Positions 18,406-27,995 are shown, counted from the stretch's first letter. The stretch is DNA of 64,000 bases from Microbacterium pullorum (GCF_014836535.1 NZ_JACSQP010000002.1:248001-312000), one strand, 5' to 3'. Notes: a model not told the origin generated them from the sequence alone. Numbers and translations are program-made.

Positions 18406-18579
18406 TCAGGCTGCGTTGACGACGCCGCCGAGGACGCTGTAGAGCTCTTTCGCCTCGTCGTCATTGACCGAGACCACCAGGCGACCGCCGCCTTCGAGGG
18501 GGACACGCACGATGATCAGGCGCCCCTCCTTCACGGCCTCCATCGGTCCGTCACCGGTTCGCGGCTTCATGGCTGCCAT
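18406..18579 (-). CDS. DUF3117 family small protein
   Basis: A 57-residue protein (MAAMKPRTGDGPMEAVKEG ... VLGGVVNAA) matching the actinobacterial DUF3117 family; the M. tuberculosis relative is Rv1211. ATG 18579 has AAGGAG six nt upstream. It contains a predicted beta segment (GRLIIVRVPLEGGGRLVVSV) and a short helix (DDEAKELYSVL). Function unknown, but the conservation and RBS support a real gene. Confidence 0.88.
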   Translation of the reverse strand: MAAMKPRTGDGPMEAVKEGRLIIVRVPLEGGGRLVVSVNDDEAKELYSVLGGVVNAA

Positions 18580-18665
18580 TGCGGGCTCCTTTTCGTCGAA
18601 GATCTACCTGTGAGTTTATCGTGTGCGACCGGCAGCAGTTAATCCGGGCTCGCCGAGTGGTCATT

Positions 18666-19889
18666 TCAGGGAATACGCCAGAAGGTGTTGCCGAGTGCGT
18701 ACATGGCGTGGATCCACCACCACTGCCCCGCCAGACACGCCGCAATGACGCTGCATCGCCACACCGCCGAACGCGGCACGGCCAGCGCACCCCACAGCGG
18801 TGACAGTGGGAGCAGCAGCCGCATGATGCTGGATTGCGGAAAGAACACCGCCAGGAGATAGAGCAGATAACTGCCCGACCAGAGGCGGATATCGAGCCCG
18901 AGGCGGGCCACATGCCGCTCGCGCAGGAGCAGCAGCGCGACCGACACGATGGATGCCGCCAGCGCGACGTAGCCGATGACGGCACCCATCCCCCACTGCG
19001 TGAACCAGAATGCCGCGGCCTGCACGAACCCCTCGAAGGGCAGGAAAGCGCCCTCGGCATCGGTCAGCCAGTTGCGCCGCCATGCCAGTTCGGTGGCGAG
19101 GTAGGCATCGGGCTGCCCGGTGACCACTGCGGCGATCACGATCCACGAGAATCCGACGACAGCGGCCAGCAGCCCCGTCGCGACGATGTGCGCGACCTCG
19201 CGTGCCGGGAGCGGGTCGGTGCGGCGTGCGAACCAGCGGGCGATCGCGTGCAGGGCGAGGAACAGGGCGAAGGCGAGCACACCGGGTCGGGTGAAACCCA
19301 TGGCCGGGATGAGCAGGTACAGCCAGGCGTAGCGCCGGCGCTGCACGGCCCACAGCGCCAGGAACAGCAGCAGCAGGAACAGGGACTCCGCGTACCCGAC
19401 GTGGAAGAGGGCCGCCAGCGGCGCGCACGCGAACATCAGCGCCGCCCACTGGGCCGCCTCCGCCCCGATGCGTTCGGCCAGCATGCGGCACAGCACATAC
19501 GTCGCGCCGTACCCGGCGGCCAGCGACACCACCACCGCGCCCGCCACCCATGAGTTCGCCGGCGCCCCGACGATGTTCGCGATCATGGGGTACAGGGGCA
19601 GGAACGCCCACTGGTTCTCGGCGACGAGCCCGTCGGGGGTCAGCGGCAGGGTGGTCGGGTACCCCGCGACGGCGACGAGCCAGTACCACTGCGCGTCCCA
19701 GCCGGCCAGGAGATCCGCCACGCCCGCTCCCGCTCCGAAGCGCGATCCGACCGGCGCCAGGGCCGCGGCCAGCACCAGGAAGCCGTGTGTGACCAGGCGT
19801 GCCGCGAGGTACATCGCACCGATGCGCAGCGACAGCGGCAGCCCCGCCCACCCGCGAACGACGCGGTGGGTCAGTGGCTGGTCAGCCAC
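18666..19889 (-). CDS. PIG-V-like membrane mannosyltransferase
   Basis: A 407-residue polytopic protein (about 10 transmembrane helices). The loop LLAGWDAQWYWLVAVAGYP after the first helix resembles the WDxxWY signature of PIG-V/GPI mannosyltransferase-2 relatives, which use polyprenyl-phosphate sugars outside the membrane. Further family-like parts are NQWAFLPLYP and VGYAESLFLLL. GTG 19889 overlaps the end of dapE by 19 nt; an ATG at MYLAARL would remove part of the first helix region. Probably an actinobacterial cell-envelope glycosyltransferase; the acceptor is unknown. Confidence 0.75.
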   Translation of the reverse strand: MADQPLTHRVVRGWAGLPLSLRIGAMYLAARLVTHGFLVLAAALAPVGSRFGAGAGVADLLAGWDAQWYWLVAVAGYPTTLPLTPDGLVAENQWAFLPLYPMIANIVGAPANSWVAGAVVVSLAAGYGATYVLCRMLAERIGAEAAQWAALMFACAPLAALFHVGYAESLFLLLLFLALWAVQRRRYAWLYLLIPAMGFTRPGVLAFALFLALHAIARWFARRTDPLPAREVAHIVATGLLAAVVGFSWIVIAAVVTGQPDAYLATELAWRRNWLTDAEGAFLPFEGFVQAAAFWFTQWGMGAVIGYVALAASIVSVALLLLRERHVARLGLDIRLWSGSYLLYLLAVFFPQSSIMRLLLPLSPLWGALAVPRSAVWRCSVIAACLAGQWWWIHAMYALGNTFWRIP

Positions 19890-20947
19890 GCGCGCAGGCC
19901 ACGCTCGACCGCCACGATCTCGGCGACGGGCACCCGCTCCTGGTCGTGGTGGGCGAGCATCGGGTCGCCGGGGCCGTAGTTGACCGCCGGCACGCCCAGC
20001 GCCGAGAAGCGGGCGACGTCGGTCCAGCCGTACTTGGCCCGGGGGACGGCGCCGACCGCCGCGACGAACTCCTGCGCGAGCGCGGCATCCAGCCCCGGGC
20101 GCGCACCCTCGGCCAGATCCGTGATCTCCACTTCGAACCCCTCGAACACCTCGCGCACATGGCGCTCGGCCTCCGCGGCATCGCGGCTCGGCGCGAAGCG
20201 GTAGTTCACCTCGATCTCGCAGAGGTCCGGGATGACATTGCCCGCCACGCCCCCGCTGATGCGTACGGCGTTGAGCCCTTCGCGGTAGACGAGCCCCTCG
20301 ACGGGGACCTCGGCGGCACGGTAGTCCGCCAGTCGGGCCAGGATCGGGGCGGCGGCGTGGATGGCGTTCTGCCCCATCCACGAGCGGGCGCTGTGGGCGC
20401 GTGCGCCGCGTGTGCGCACGATCGCGCGGAGCGTGCCGTTGCAGCCGCCTTCGACCTCGCCCCCCGAGGGCTCCCCCAAGATGGCGAAGTCGGCGGCGAA
20501 GAGGTCCGGCCGCGTCTGCGCGAGGCGCGTGAGGCCGCTGCGGGACGCTTCGACCTCTTCGTGGTCGTACCAGAGCCAGGTGAGGTCGACGCGGGGCGAG
20601 ACGAGTTCGGCGGCGAGCTTCAGCTGCACGGCGACGCCGGCCTTCATGTCCACCGTGCCACGCCCCCACAGGAACGCCTCGCCGTCGACGTCGATATCGC
20701 GCGTGGGGAGGTTGTCGTTGATCGGCACCGTGTCGAGGTGCCCGGCGATCGCCACGCGCTGGGCGCGGCCGAGGTTGGTCCGGGCGACGATCGTGTCGCC
20801 GTCGCGATGCACCTCGAGGTGAGGCAGGGCCGAGACGGCATCGAAGATCGCGTCGGCCAGGGCTGTCTCGTCGTCGGAGACGCTGGGTATGTCGCAGATC
20901 GCCCGGGTGAGATCGGCGGCGGACGCGGTCAGATCGAGCCGTGGCAT
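19871..20947 (-). CDS. dapE: Succinyl-diaminopimelate desuccinylase
   Basis: A 358-residue M20-family zinc hydrolase that removes succinate from N-succinyl-LL-diaminopimelate in the lysine/peptidoglycan pathway. Metal-ligand motifs: AGHLDTVP (His), GRGTVDMKAG (Asp), YDHEEVEA (Glu-Glu pair), GEPSGG (Glu) and a late MLAHHDQE (His). The inserted dimerisation domain begins near GCNGTLRAIVRTRG. ATG 20947 is divergent from dapD, 43 nt away, and the two starts share one promoter region. Confidence 0.93.
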   Translation of the reverse strand: MPRLDLTASAADLTRAICDIPSVSDDETALADAIFDAVSALPHLEVHRDGDTIVARTNLGRAQRVAIAGHLDTVPINDNLPTRDIDVDGEAFLWGRGTVDMKAGVAVQLKLAAELVSPRVDLTWLWYDHEEVEASRSGLTRLAQTRPDLFAADFAILGEPSGGEVEGGCNGTLRAIVRTRGARAHSARSWMGQNAIHAAAPILARLADYRAAEVPVEGLVYREGLNAVRISGGVAGNVIPDLCEIEVNYRFAPSRDAAEAERHVREVFEGFEVEITDLAEGARPGLDAALAQEFVAAVGAVPRAKYGWTDVARFSALGVPAVNYGPGDPMLAHHDQERVPVAEIVAVERGLRAWLTSH

Positions 20948-20976
20948 GCCCCGAGTCTAGCCAGCCTCCGCGGCCG

Positions 20977-20990
20977 GATAATCTGGAGGG
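20977..20990 (+). promoter_or_regulatory. Probable dapD -10 box close to the start codon
   Basis: GATAAT at 20977-20982 is a good -10 element only 8 nt before ATG 20991. Transcription starting about 6-8 nt later would produce a leaderless or nearly leaderless dapD mRNA. GGAGGG abuts the ATG and is too close to act as a normal Shine-Dalgarno. I see no clear -35. Confidence 0.4.
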
Positions 20991-21938
20991 ATGAGCGACG
21001 CACGACTGATCTGGGCAACGGGACTGACCACCATCGCCGGCGACGGGACGGTGCTGGATGCCTGGTACCCGCAGCCCGCACGCGGCCCCCGCCCCGTGGA
21101 CGTCGACGCGGTCGCCGACGTCGAGGGCCTCACCGGCGCCGACGAGCGCCGCAACGTCACGGTCGAGCCCATCTCACTCGAGATCGATCTGGATGCCGCG
21201 CCCACCTCCACCGCCGACGCCTACCTGCGCCTGCACGCACTGTCGCACCGCCTCGTCACCCCGAACGACCTCAACCTCGACGGCATCTTCGCCCATCTGC
21301 CGATCGTCGCCTGGACGACTGCGGGCCCCATGCTCCCCGAGGACGCGGCACACCTGCGTCCGTCGCTGCAGCGCCACGGCATCCAGGTGCAGAGCCTCGA
21401 CAAGTTCCCGCGCCTGACCGACTACGTCGCCCCCGCCGGTGTGCGCATCGCCGATGTCGCCCGCGTGCGTCTGGGTGCCTACCTCTCCCCCGGCACGACC
21501 GTGATGCACGAGGGGTTCGTGAACTTCAACGCCGGCACCCTCGGCGCCTCGATGGTCGAGGGCCGCATCTCGCAGGGTGTCGTCGTGGGCGACGGCAGCG
21601 ACATCGGCGGCGGCGCCTCGATCATGGGCACCCTCTCCGGCGGCGGCGCGCACCGCGTGTCGATCGGCGCCCGCACGCTGCTGGGCGCCAACGCCGGCAT
21701 CGGCATCTCTCTGGGCGACGATTGCGTGGTCGAGGCGGGCCTGTACGTCACAGCGGGCACCAAGGTGACCCTCGCGGCCGAACCGGCGCGTCACGACGGC
21801 TCGCGTCCGGTCGTGAAGGCCGCCGAGCTGTCCGGTCAGAACGGCCTGCTGTTCCGACGCAACTCCGTCACCGGAGCCGTCGAGGCGGTGCGTCGCGACG
21901 GCGTCGGGGTGACGCTCAACGAGGCGCTGCACGCCTGA
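20991..21938 (+). CDS. dapD: 2,3,4,5-tetrahydropyridine-2,6-dicarboxylate N-succinyltransferase
   Basis: A 315-residue enzyme making N-succinyl-2-amino-6-ketopimelate, the step two before DapE. The central left-handed beta-helix is visible in hexapeptide repeats ([53 protein letters not shown]). [17 protein letters not shown] is the actinobacterial DapD active-site region. The length and N-terminal domain match the mycobacterial type. It ends 3 nt from the stop of convergent lactate permease. Confidence 0.95.
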   Translation: MSDARLIWATGLTTIAGDGTVLDAWYPQPARGPRPVDVDAVADVEGLTGADERRNVTVEPISLEIDLDAAPTSTADAYLRLHALSHRLVTPNDLNLDGIFAHLPIVAWTTAGPMLPEDAAHLRPSLQRHGIQVQSLDKFPRLTDYVAPAGVRIADVARVRLGAYLSPGTTVMHEGFVNFNAGTLGASMVEGRISQGVVVGDGSDIGGGASIMGTLSGGGAHRVSIGARTLLGANAGIGISLGDDCVVEAGLYVTAGTKVTLAAEPARHDGSRPVVKAAELSGQNGLLFRRNSVTGAVEAVRRDGVGVTLNEALHA

Positions 21939-21941
21939 GCG

Positions 21942-23546
21942 TCAGAACACCAGGAACAGGGTGAAGCACCAGAGGCAGATGAAGACCAGCATCCCCAGGC
22001 TGTAGAGGATCGACGCCCGCAGGATCTCGCTCTCGCGACCCGACAGCCCCACCGCCCCGGCGGCGATCGCGATCGACTGGGGGGAGATCACCTTGCCGGT
22101 GTTGCCGCCGGCGGTGTTGCCCGCCACCAGCAGCGCCGGATCGGCGCCGATGCCCTCGGCGCTGGCCACCTGCAACGGACCGAAGAGGGTGTTGTTGTTG
22201 ACCACCGAGCCGGTGAGGAACACCCCGACCCAGCCGATGATGGGCGCGACGAGCGGCACCAGCACGCCCATCGCCGCGAGGGCCTGCCCCATCGAGGTCG
22301 ATGCACCGGCGTAGTTGGCGATGTTCGCCAGCGCGAGGATCAGGGCGATGAGTACCAGCGCCTGCCACAGGGTGCGCAGCGTCCCCGCCAGCTCGCTCCA
22401 GAGGTTCGGGCGCGACGCCCGTGGAGTGGTGAGGTACGACACGATCACCGCCAGCAGGATCGCGGTGCCGGTGGCGTTGAGCGGCGTGAACGCCCAGGTG
22501 GCCGTCACGACACTGCCTGACGCGGTGATGATCTCATCCGTCACCCCGGGGATCGGCACCGCGAACGCGGCTCCCGCCAACGGACCGCCCGCGGCGAACA
22601 GGTCTTTGAAGAACGGCAGGCTCCAGAGCAGGATGAAGGCGGTGAGGATGTAGAACGGGCTCCACGCCCGCGCGATCTCACCGAACGAGTGGGACTGGGC
22701 CGCGGGCGGGGCGGCGCCGTCCGCCCGGAACTCGTGCGCCGGCTGCCACACGCGCCCGAAGGCGAACAAGGCGACCATCGCGGCCAGGCCCGCACCGAGG
22801 TCGGCGAGCTCCGGCCCGAGGAACCACAGCACGCCACCCTGCACACCGCTGAAGACGACCGTGGCGACGAGGGCCGCCGGCCACGTCTCGCGCAGGCCCC
22901 GCCACCCGTCGAGGATCACGACGAGGAGGAACGGGATGAGCACCGTGAGCGGCTGCAGCACGATCACCATGGCCTTCGACAGCACCGCCACGTCGATGCC
23001 CGTCACCTGAGCCCCGACGATCACCGGGATGCCGATGGCGCCGTAGGCGCCTGCCGCGGCATTGGCGACGAGGCAGATCATGGCGGCGCGCACCGGGCGG
23101 AAACCCAGCTGCATGAGAAGGGCCGCGCAGATGGCGATCGGCACGCCGAAGCCCGCGGCACCTTCGAGGAACGCACCGAACGCGAATGCGATCAGCAGGA
23201 CCTGGATGCGCTGATCGCGGGACACCCCGCCGATGGAGGCGCGGATCACGTCGAAGTGACCGCTCGCGACGGCCAGCCGATAGAGCCACAGGGCCATCAC
23301 GATGATGTACGCGATCGGCCATATCGCGTTCAGGATGCCGAGCAGCCCCGCCCCCGCCATGGCGTCCACCGGCATGCCGAACGCCCACATCGCCACGATG
23401 ATCTGCGTCACGAGCGCGATCGCCGCGGCGAGGATGCCCTGCAGCTTGAAGACGACCAGGCACACCAGGAACACCACGATCGGGATCGCGGCGACCAGCG
23501 CCGATAGCCAGAGGCTGCCGAAAGGGTCAGTCGATTGTTCCCACAT
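21942..23546 (-). CDS. lldP: L-lactate permease (LctP/LldP family)
   Basis: A 534-residue transporter with about 13-14 transmembrane helices. Family signatures are AFGAFLEGAAGFGVPIAI near residue 125, LTGSVVNNNTLFGPLQ, and SPQSIAIAAGAVG near the end. It should import L-lactate (possibly glycolate) with protons. ATG 23546 has CGGAGG six nt upstream. No lactate dehydrogenase or LldR regulator is adjacent, and citrate synthase precedes it on the same strand after about 100 nt. Confidence 0.93.
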   Translation of the reverse strand: MWEQSTDPFGSLWLSALVAAIPIVVFLVCLVVFKLQGILAAAIALVTQIIVAMWAFGMPVDAMAGAGLLGILNAIWPIAYIIVMALWLYRLAVASGHFDVIRASIGGVSRDQRIQVLLIAFAFGAFLEGAAGFGVPIAICAALLMQLGFRPVRAAMICLVANAAAGAYGAIGIPVIVGAQVTGIDVAVLSKAMVIVLQPLTVLIPFLLVVILDGWRGLRETWPAALVATVVFSGVQGGVLWFLGPELADLGAGLAAMVALFAFGRVWQPAHEFRADGAAPPAAQSHSFGEIARAWSPFYILTAFILLWSLPFFKDLFAAGGPLAGAAFAVPIPGVTDEIITASGSVVTATWAFTPLNATGTAILLAVIVSYLTTPRASRPNLWSELAGTLRTLWQALVLIALILALANIANYAGASTSMGQALAAMGVLVPLVAPIIGWVGVFLTGSVVNNNTLFGPLQVASAEGIGADPALLVAGNTAGGNTGKVISPQSIAIAAGAVGLSGRESEILRASILYSLGMLVFICLWCFTLFLVF

Positions 23547-23646
23547 AGCAACCTCCGCTCGTACGGCCAGGTCATGCCGTACACACGGTAGTGCGGGATG
23601 TCGTCGCCGTCACCCCATTGCGCTGCGGGAGCTTTTCGGCGCCGGA

Positions 23647-24954
23647 TCAGACCCCGGGGTAGTCGCGACGCGGCGAGCCGGTGTACAGCTGCTGCGGGCG
23701 ACCGATCTTCGTCTGCGGGTCGTTCTGCATCTCACGCCAGTGCGCGAGCCACCCGGGCAGGCGCCCGATGGCGAACAGCACGGTGAACATGCGCGTCGGG
23801 AAGCCCATCGCCTTGTAGATCACGCCGGTGTAGAAGTCGACGTTGGGGTACAGGCGACGCTCGCGGAAGTAGTCGTCGTTGAGCGCGATGTCCTCGAGCT
23901 CCTTCGCGAGATCCAGCAGCGGATCGTGCACGCCGAGCTCGGTGAGCACCTCGTCCGCCGATTCCTTGACGAGCTTGGCGCGCGGGTCGTAGTTCTTGTA
24001 GACGCGGTGCCCGAAGCCCATGAGCTTCACGCCGTCTTCCTTGTTCTTGACCCGTTCGACGAAGCGCTGCACGCTCTCGCCGGAATCGCGGATGCGGGCG
24101 AGCATGTCGAGCACGGCCTCGTTGGCGCCGCCGTGCAACGGCCCGTAGAGCGCGTTGATACCGGCCGAGATCGACGAGAACTGGTTGGCGCCGGTGGAGC
24201 CGACGAGCCGCACCGTGGAGGTCGAGGCGTTCTGCTCGTGGTCTTCGTGCAGGATGAGCAGGCGCTCGAGGGCCCGCGACATGACGGGGTTGATCTCGTA
24301 CTGCTCGCTCATGACGCCGAAGTTCAGTCGCAGGAAGTTGTCGACGAAGCTCAGCGAGTTGTCGGGGTACAGGAACGCCTGGCCGACGCTCTTCTTGTGC
24401 GCGTAAGCGGCGATCACCGGCAGCTTCGCGAGCAGACGGATGGTGTTGAGTTCGACGTGCTCGGGGTTGTTGGGGTCGGACTGGCCCTCGTAGTAGGTCG
24501 AGAGCGCCGCTGTCGCCGAGGAGAGCACCGACATGGGGTGCGCGGTGTGCGGCAGCGACGAGAAGAATCGCTTGAGGTCCTCGTGCAGCAGCGTGTGCCG
24601 GCGGATGCGCTCGTCGAACGCGCCGAGCTGGTCGGCGGTGGGCAGTTCGCCGTACAGCAGCAGCCAGGCCACCTCGAGGTAGGTGCTGTTGGTCGCGAGC
24701 TGCTCGATCGGGTACCCGCGGTAGCGCAGAATCCCCTCATCGCCGTCGATGTAGGTGATGGCGGACTTGGTCGCGGCGGTGTTGACGAACCCGTAGTCGA
24801 GTGTCGTGTGGCCGGTCTGCTTCGTGAACGTCGACAGGTCGACACTCGAGGCGCCGTCGGCACCCGTCAGGATGGGAAGCTCTGCGGTGCGCTCCCCGAC
24901 CGTGACCGTGGCAACGGGCTGGGGGGCGGTGGGCTGGGTGCTCGCGTCGCTCAC
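23647..24954 (-). CDS. gltA: Citrate synthase
   Basis: A 435-residue type II (hexameric, gram-negative-like) citrate synthase, the TCA entry enzyme. Catalytic regions: GPLHGGANEAVL (His), MGFGHRVYKNYDPR (His) and YPNVDFYTGV (Asp). The N-terminal beta domain (TVGERTAELPILTGADG) is present. GTG 24954 has AAGGAGG five nt upstream. It is flanked by the lactate permease downstream and the dapC operon upstream on the same strand. Confidence 0.95.
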   Translation of the reverse strand: MSDASTQPTAPQPVATVTVGERTAELPILTGADGASSVDLSTFTKQTGHTTLDYGFVNTAATKSAITYIDGDEGILRYRGYPIEQLATNSTYLEVAWLLLYGELPTADQLGAFDERIRRHTLLHEDLKRFFSSLPHTAHPMSVLSSATAALSTYYEGQSDPNNPEHVELNTIRLLAKLPVIAAYAHKKSVGQAFLYPDNSLSFVDNFLRLNFGVMSEQYEINPVMSRALERLLILHEDHEQNASTSTVRLVGSTGANQFSSISAGINALYGPLHGGANEAVLDMLARIRDSGESVQRFVERVKNKEDGVKLMGFGHRVYKNYDPRAKLVKESADEVLTELGVHDPLLDLAKELEDIALNDDYFRERRLYPNVDFYTGVIYKAMGFPTRMFTVLFAIGRLPGWLAHWREMQNDPQTKIGRPQQLYTGSPRRDYPGV

Positions 24955-25055
24955 GAAGCCTCCTTGCGCTATGGATCGTCGGTGAATACAGCCTAACGGG
25001 CGGGGCGGCCTACTCCGATCCGCCCCAACGGATCACGCATTCCGGTGGAGGAATC

Positions 25056-26162
25056 CTACGACCCGGTCAGTCGGCGGGCGGCCTCGGAGATGCGTTCGTC
25101 GGTCGCGGTCAGGGAGAAGCGCACGTGCTGCGGGAAGTGCGTGCCGTAGAAGTGACCGGGGCCGGCCAGGATGCCGCGCTCGGCGAGCGAGCCGAGGCTT
25201 TCCCACGCGTCACGTCCCTCGGTGGCCCACAGGTACAGCCCGCCTTCGCTGCCGTCGATGCGGAAGCCCGCCGCCTCGACGGCGGGGCGCAGGATCGCGC
25301 GTCGGGTGCGGTACAGCTCCTTCTGCGCGGCGACATGCGCGTCGTCGGCGAGGGCGGCGGCGGCGGCGGCCTGCACCGGGGCGGGGAGCATGAGACCCAC
25401 GTGCTTGCGCGCCGTCAGCAGCCGCGCCACGAGGTCGCGGTCGCCGGCGAGGAACGCCGCACGGTAGCCGGCGAGATTGGACTGCTTGCTGAGCGAGTAG
25501 ACCGCCAACACGCCCGTCAGATCTCCCGCGGTCACCCGCGGGTCGAGGATGCTGGGCACCGGCTCCTCTGCCCAGCGGCCGTCCCAGCCGAGTTCGGCGT
25601 AGCATTCGTCGCCCGCGATCACCGCGCCGAGTTCACGGGCACGGGCCACGGCAGCGCGCAACTGCTCATGGTCGAGCACGCGCCCGTCGGGGTTGCCGGG
25701 CGAATTGAGCCAGATGAGCCGCGTGCCGTCGGGCCATGCGGCCGGATCGTCGGCGGCGAGCGGGGTGGCACCCACCAGCCGCGCACCCACCTCGTAGGTC
25801 GGGTACGCGGCGCGCGGGTGCACGACGGTGTCGCCGGGCCCGAGGCCGAGCAGCAGCGGCAGGAGCGCCACGAGCTCCTTGGAGCCGATCGTGGGGAGCA
25901 CGTCGTCGACGCTCAGGCCCGGCACGTGACGGCGCCGCGCGAACCAGTTCACGATCTCCTCGCGCAGCCGCGGCGTACCGGCGGTCTGCGGGTAGGAGTG
26001 GGCGTCGGTGGCCTCAGCCAGCGCCGCCGCGACGACAGCCGGCGTCGGGTCGACGGGCGACCCGATGGAGAGGTCGACGATGCCGCCGGGGTGCGCGCGC
26101 GCCGTGGCGGCGTAGGGAGCGACGGCATCCCACGGGTAGTCCGCGAGGTCGGCGACGCCCAC
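25056..26162 (-). CDS. dapC: Succinyldiaminopimelate aminotransferase
   Basis: A 368-residue fold-type I PLP aminotransferase. SYPQTAGTPRLREEI, LNSPGNPDGRVLD and SLSKQSNLAGYR (with the PLP Lys) match actinobacterial DapC, which acts between DapD and DapE. GTG 26162 starts 1 nt after the ferredoxin stop. The fused neighbourhood (membrane protein, ferredoxin, dapC) parallels M. tuberculosis Rv1177-Rv1178, which strengthens the call over a generic aspartate aminotransferase. The open phase upstream of the GTG is only a shadow of the ferredoxin gene. Confidence 0.9.
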   Translation of the reverse strand: MGVADLADYPWDAVAPYAATARAHPGGIVDLSIGSPVDPTPAVVAAALAEATDAHSYPQTAGTPRLREEIVNWFARRRHVPGLSVDDVLPTIGSKELVALLPLLLGLGPGDTVVHPRAAYPTYEVGARLVGATPLAADDPAAWPDGTRLIWLNSPGNPDGRVLDHEQLRAAVARARELGAVIAGDECYAELGWDGRWAEEPVPSILDPRVTAGDLTGVLAVYSLSKQSNLAGYRAAFLAGDRDLVARLLTARKHVGLMLPAPVQAAAAAALADDAHVAAQKELYRTRRAILRPAVEAAGFRIDGSEGGLYLWATEGRDAWESLGSLAERGILAGPGHFYGTHFPQHVRFSLTATDERISEAARRLTGS

Positions 26163-26163
26163 G

Positions 26164-26481
26164 TCAGGCCTGGGGCGGCAGCGCGGCGATGATCGGGTGG
26201 TCGTGCTTGATGACGCCGGTCTTGGCCGCACCGCCCGGGGACCCGATGTCCTGGAAGAACTCGACGTTGGCGGTGTAGTAGTCCGACCACTCCGCGGGGA
26301 GGTCGTCTTCGTAGTAGATCGCCTCGACGGGGCACACCGGTTCGCAGGCGCCGCAGTCGACGCATTCATCGGGGTGGATGTACAGCGACCTCTCACCCTC
26401 GTAGATGCAGTCCACAGGACACTCGTCGATGCAGGCACGATCCTTGACATCGACGCACGGGAGGGCGATCACATACGTCAC
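26164..26481 (-). CDS. fdxA: 7Fe ferredoxin
   Basis: A 105-residue ferredoxin from GTG 26481 (VTYVIALPCVDVKDRAC). Cys9, Cys17 and Cys50 should bind a [3Fe-4S] cluster, and Cys21, Cys40, Cys43 and Cys46 a [4Fe-4S] cluster, as in Azotobacter FdI. The acidic C-terminal extension (AEWSDYYTANVEFFQDIG) is typical of actinobacterial FdxA/FdxC. Its start overlaps the stop of the upstream membrane protein by 4 nt, and dapC follows after 1 nt, so the three are translationally coupled. Confidence 0.95.
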   Translation of the reverse strand: MTYVIALPCVDVKDRACIDECPVDCIYEGERSLYIHPDECVDCGACEPVCPVEAIYYEDDLPAEWSDYYTANVEFFQDIGSPGGAAKTGVIKHDHPIIAALPPQA

Positions 26482-26879
26482 TCCCCCAGTGTAGGCGACC
26501 TCCGCGGTGTCGGCTGGTGCGTGTCGGGCCAGGCCACGACGAGGGCGACCAGCAGCGGCACCGCGATCGTCCAGACGATCCCGGCCGAGAACTGCCCGTC
26601 CGCGGGGGCCGGCACGATGATCGAGCCGCCGGGACCCGCTCCGGAGAACACGAGCGTCGCCGTCATGGCGCCCAGCCCCGCCGCGAGTGTGGCCCACCGG
26701 TCGCCCGTCAGCAGCCGCACCGCCACCAGCAGCGCGCCGATGCCGAGCACCGAGAGGATGAGCCCCAGCGGCAGCCAGCCGAGCATGTACGCGTGCGCGA
26801 CGGTACCTGCCACCCCGTAGACCAGCCCCACGACGAGGGCGATGATCCACGTCAGCACGCGTGCCCAGATCGTTCCCAC
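26478..26879 (-). CDS. Four-helix membrane protein upstream of fdxA
   Basis: A 133-residue protein with about four transmembrane helices (residues 8-32, 34-56, 62-80 and 99-116) and a short polar tail (DTHQPTPRRSPTLGE). It resembles the DUF6113-type proteins often found in front of ferredoxin/dapC in Microbacteriaceae; this family name is from memory and unverified. Its stop overlaps the fdxA GTG by 4 nt. Function unknown. Confidence 0.72.
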   Translation of the reverse strand: MGTIWARVLTWIIALVVGLVYGVAGTVAHAYMLGWLPLGLILSVLGIGALLVAVRLLTGDRWATLAAGLGAMTATLVFSGAGPGGSIIVPAPADGQFSAGIVWTIAVPLLVALVVAWPDTHQPTPRRSPTLGE

Positions 26880-26900
26880 GCGTTCAGTCTAGGCGGGCGG

Positions 26901-27215
26901 TCATGCCGCCCACCCCCACAGACGCAGCAGCGCCGCCGTGGCCGCAGCCGCCGCGACCACCACCAGGAACGGCGCCCGCACGATGAGCAGCCCCGCCGCG
27001 ACCGCGAGGGCGGGAAGCCGCGCGTCGACGACGATCTCCTGGCCGACACCGAGAGCCTGCACCGCGACGAGGGCAGCCAGCAGCGCCACGGTGAGCAGGT
27101 CGGCGACCCGCGCGGGACGGGGGGCGTCGAGCACCTTCGGCGGGATGAGGTAGCCGACCGCCTTGAGCGCGACGCAGATGATGGATGCCAGCAGCACCGC
27201 GTTCCACAGGGTCAC
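26901..27215 (-). CDS. azlD: AzlD-family branched-chain amino acid exporter subunit
   Basis: A 104-residue protein with four hydrophobic helices and the AzlD feature of a short N-terminal helix followed by KAVGYLIPPKVL. Together with AzlC it forms a branched-chain amino acid (or azaleucine) exporter like BrnFE. Its ATG overlaps the azlC stop by 4 nt, so the two subunits are made together. Confidence 0.88.
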   Translation of the reverse strand: MTLWNAVLLASIICVALKAVGYLIPPKVLDAPRPARVADLLTVALLAALVAVQALGVGQEIVVDARLPALAVAAGLLIVRAPFLVVVAAAAATAALLRLWGWAA

Positions 27216-27979
27216 GGCAGCCCCTCCCGCTCAGGCACGTCGTCAGGTTCGGCGAACCCGGCCGCGGGGCCGGGCGGGGCGAACCAGTTGAACACGCCCA
27301 CCACGACCGCGACGAGTGCTGCGATGAGCACCGGCAGACCCGGCATGAGCGCCGGGGTGAGCACCGTGGCGACGATCGCCGCGGCCACCCCCACCGCGAT
27401 CGCCTGGCGCTGTCGCAGGCGCGGCCACAGCAACGCGAGGAAGGCGGCGGCCGCGGCGGCATCCAGCCCGTACGCCTTCGGATCCCCGAGGAGGTCGCCC
27501 AGCAGCGCGCCGAGGAGCGAGGAGATGTTCCACCCGACATAGATGCCGATGCCGGTCACCCAGAACCCCAGGGTGCGGGCGCGCGGCGTCGGCTGGGCGA
27601 GAGAGACGGCGGTCGATTCGTCGATCGTGAACTGCACGGCCGCCGCGCGTCGCCAGAGGCTCCCCCCGATGACGGGCGCCATGCGGATTCCGTAGGCCAG
27701 GTTGCGCACGCCCAGCAGCGTCGCCGACGCGATCGCGGCGGGCGCGGCGGCGAGGCCGCCGGCGGCGATCACCCCGATGAAGGCGAACTGCGAGCCGCCG
27801 GTGAACATCACCAGGCTCAGCACGCACGTCTGCCAGACATCCAGCCCCGACGCCACCGCGAGAGCGCCGAAGGACACGCCGTACGCACTCGTCGCCAGCG
27901 CGACACCCAGGCCCTCGCGCGGCGCCCCACGGGCTGCGCGCGAGGCGTCTGCATCGTCGGGCTGCGATGGTGCGCTCAC
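27212..27979 (-). CDS. azlC: AzlC-family branched-chain amino acid exporter subunit
   Basis: A 255-residue membrane protein. The AzlC/BrnF core is visible as SYGVSFGALAVASGL-like text, MFTGGSQFAFIG, LLGVRNLAYGIRM and FTIDESTAVS, the last typical of the family. About seven transmembrane helices. It exports branched-chain amino acids with AzlD. It sits 16 nt upstream of the end of typA on the same strand but starts after typA ends, with no obvious shared regulator. Confidence 0.9.
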   Translation of the reverse strand: MSAPSQPDDADASRAARGAPREGLGVALATSAYGVSFGALAVASGLDVWQTCVLSLVMFTGGSQFAFIGVIAAGGLAAAPAAIASATLLGVRNLAYGIRMAPVIGGSLWRRAAAVQFTIDESTAVSLAQPTPRARTLGFWVTGIGIYVGWNISSLLGALLGDLLGDPKAYGLDAAAAAAFLALLWPRLRQRQAIAVGVAAAIVATVLTPALMPGLPVLIAALVAVVVGVFNWFAPPGPAAGFAEPDDVPEREGLP

Positions 27980-27995
27980 CCGACGATGCTAACGG

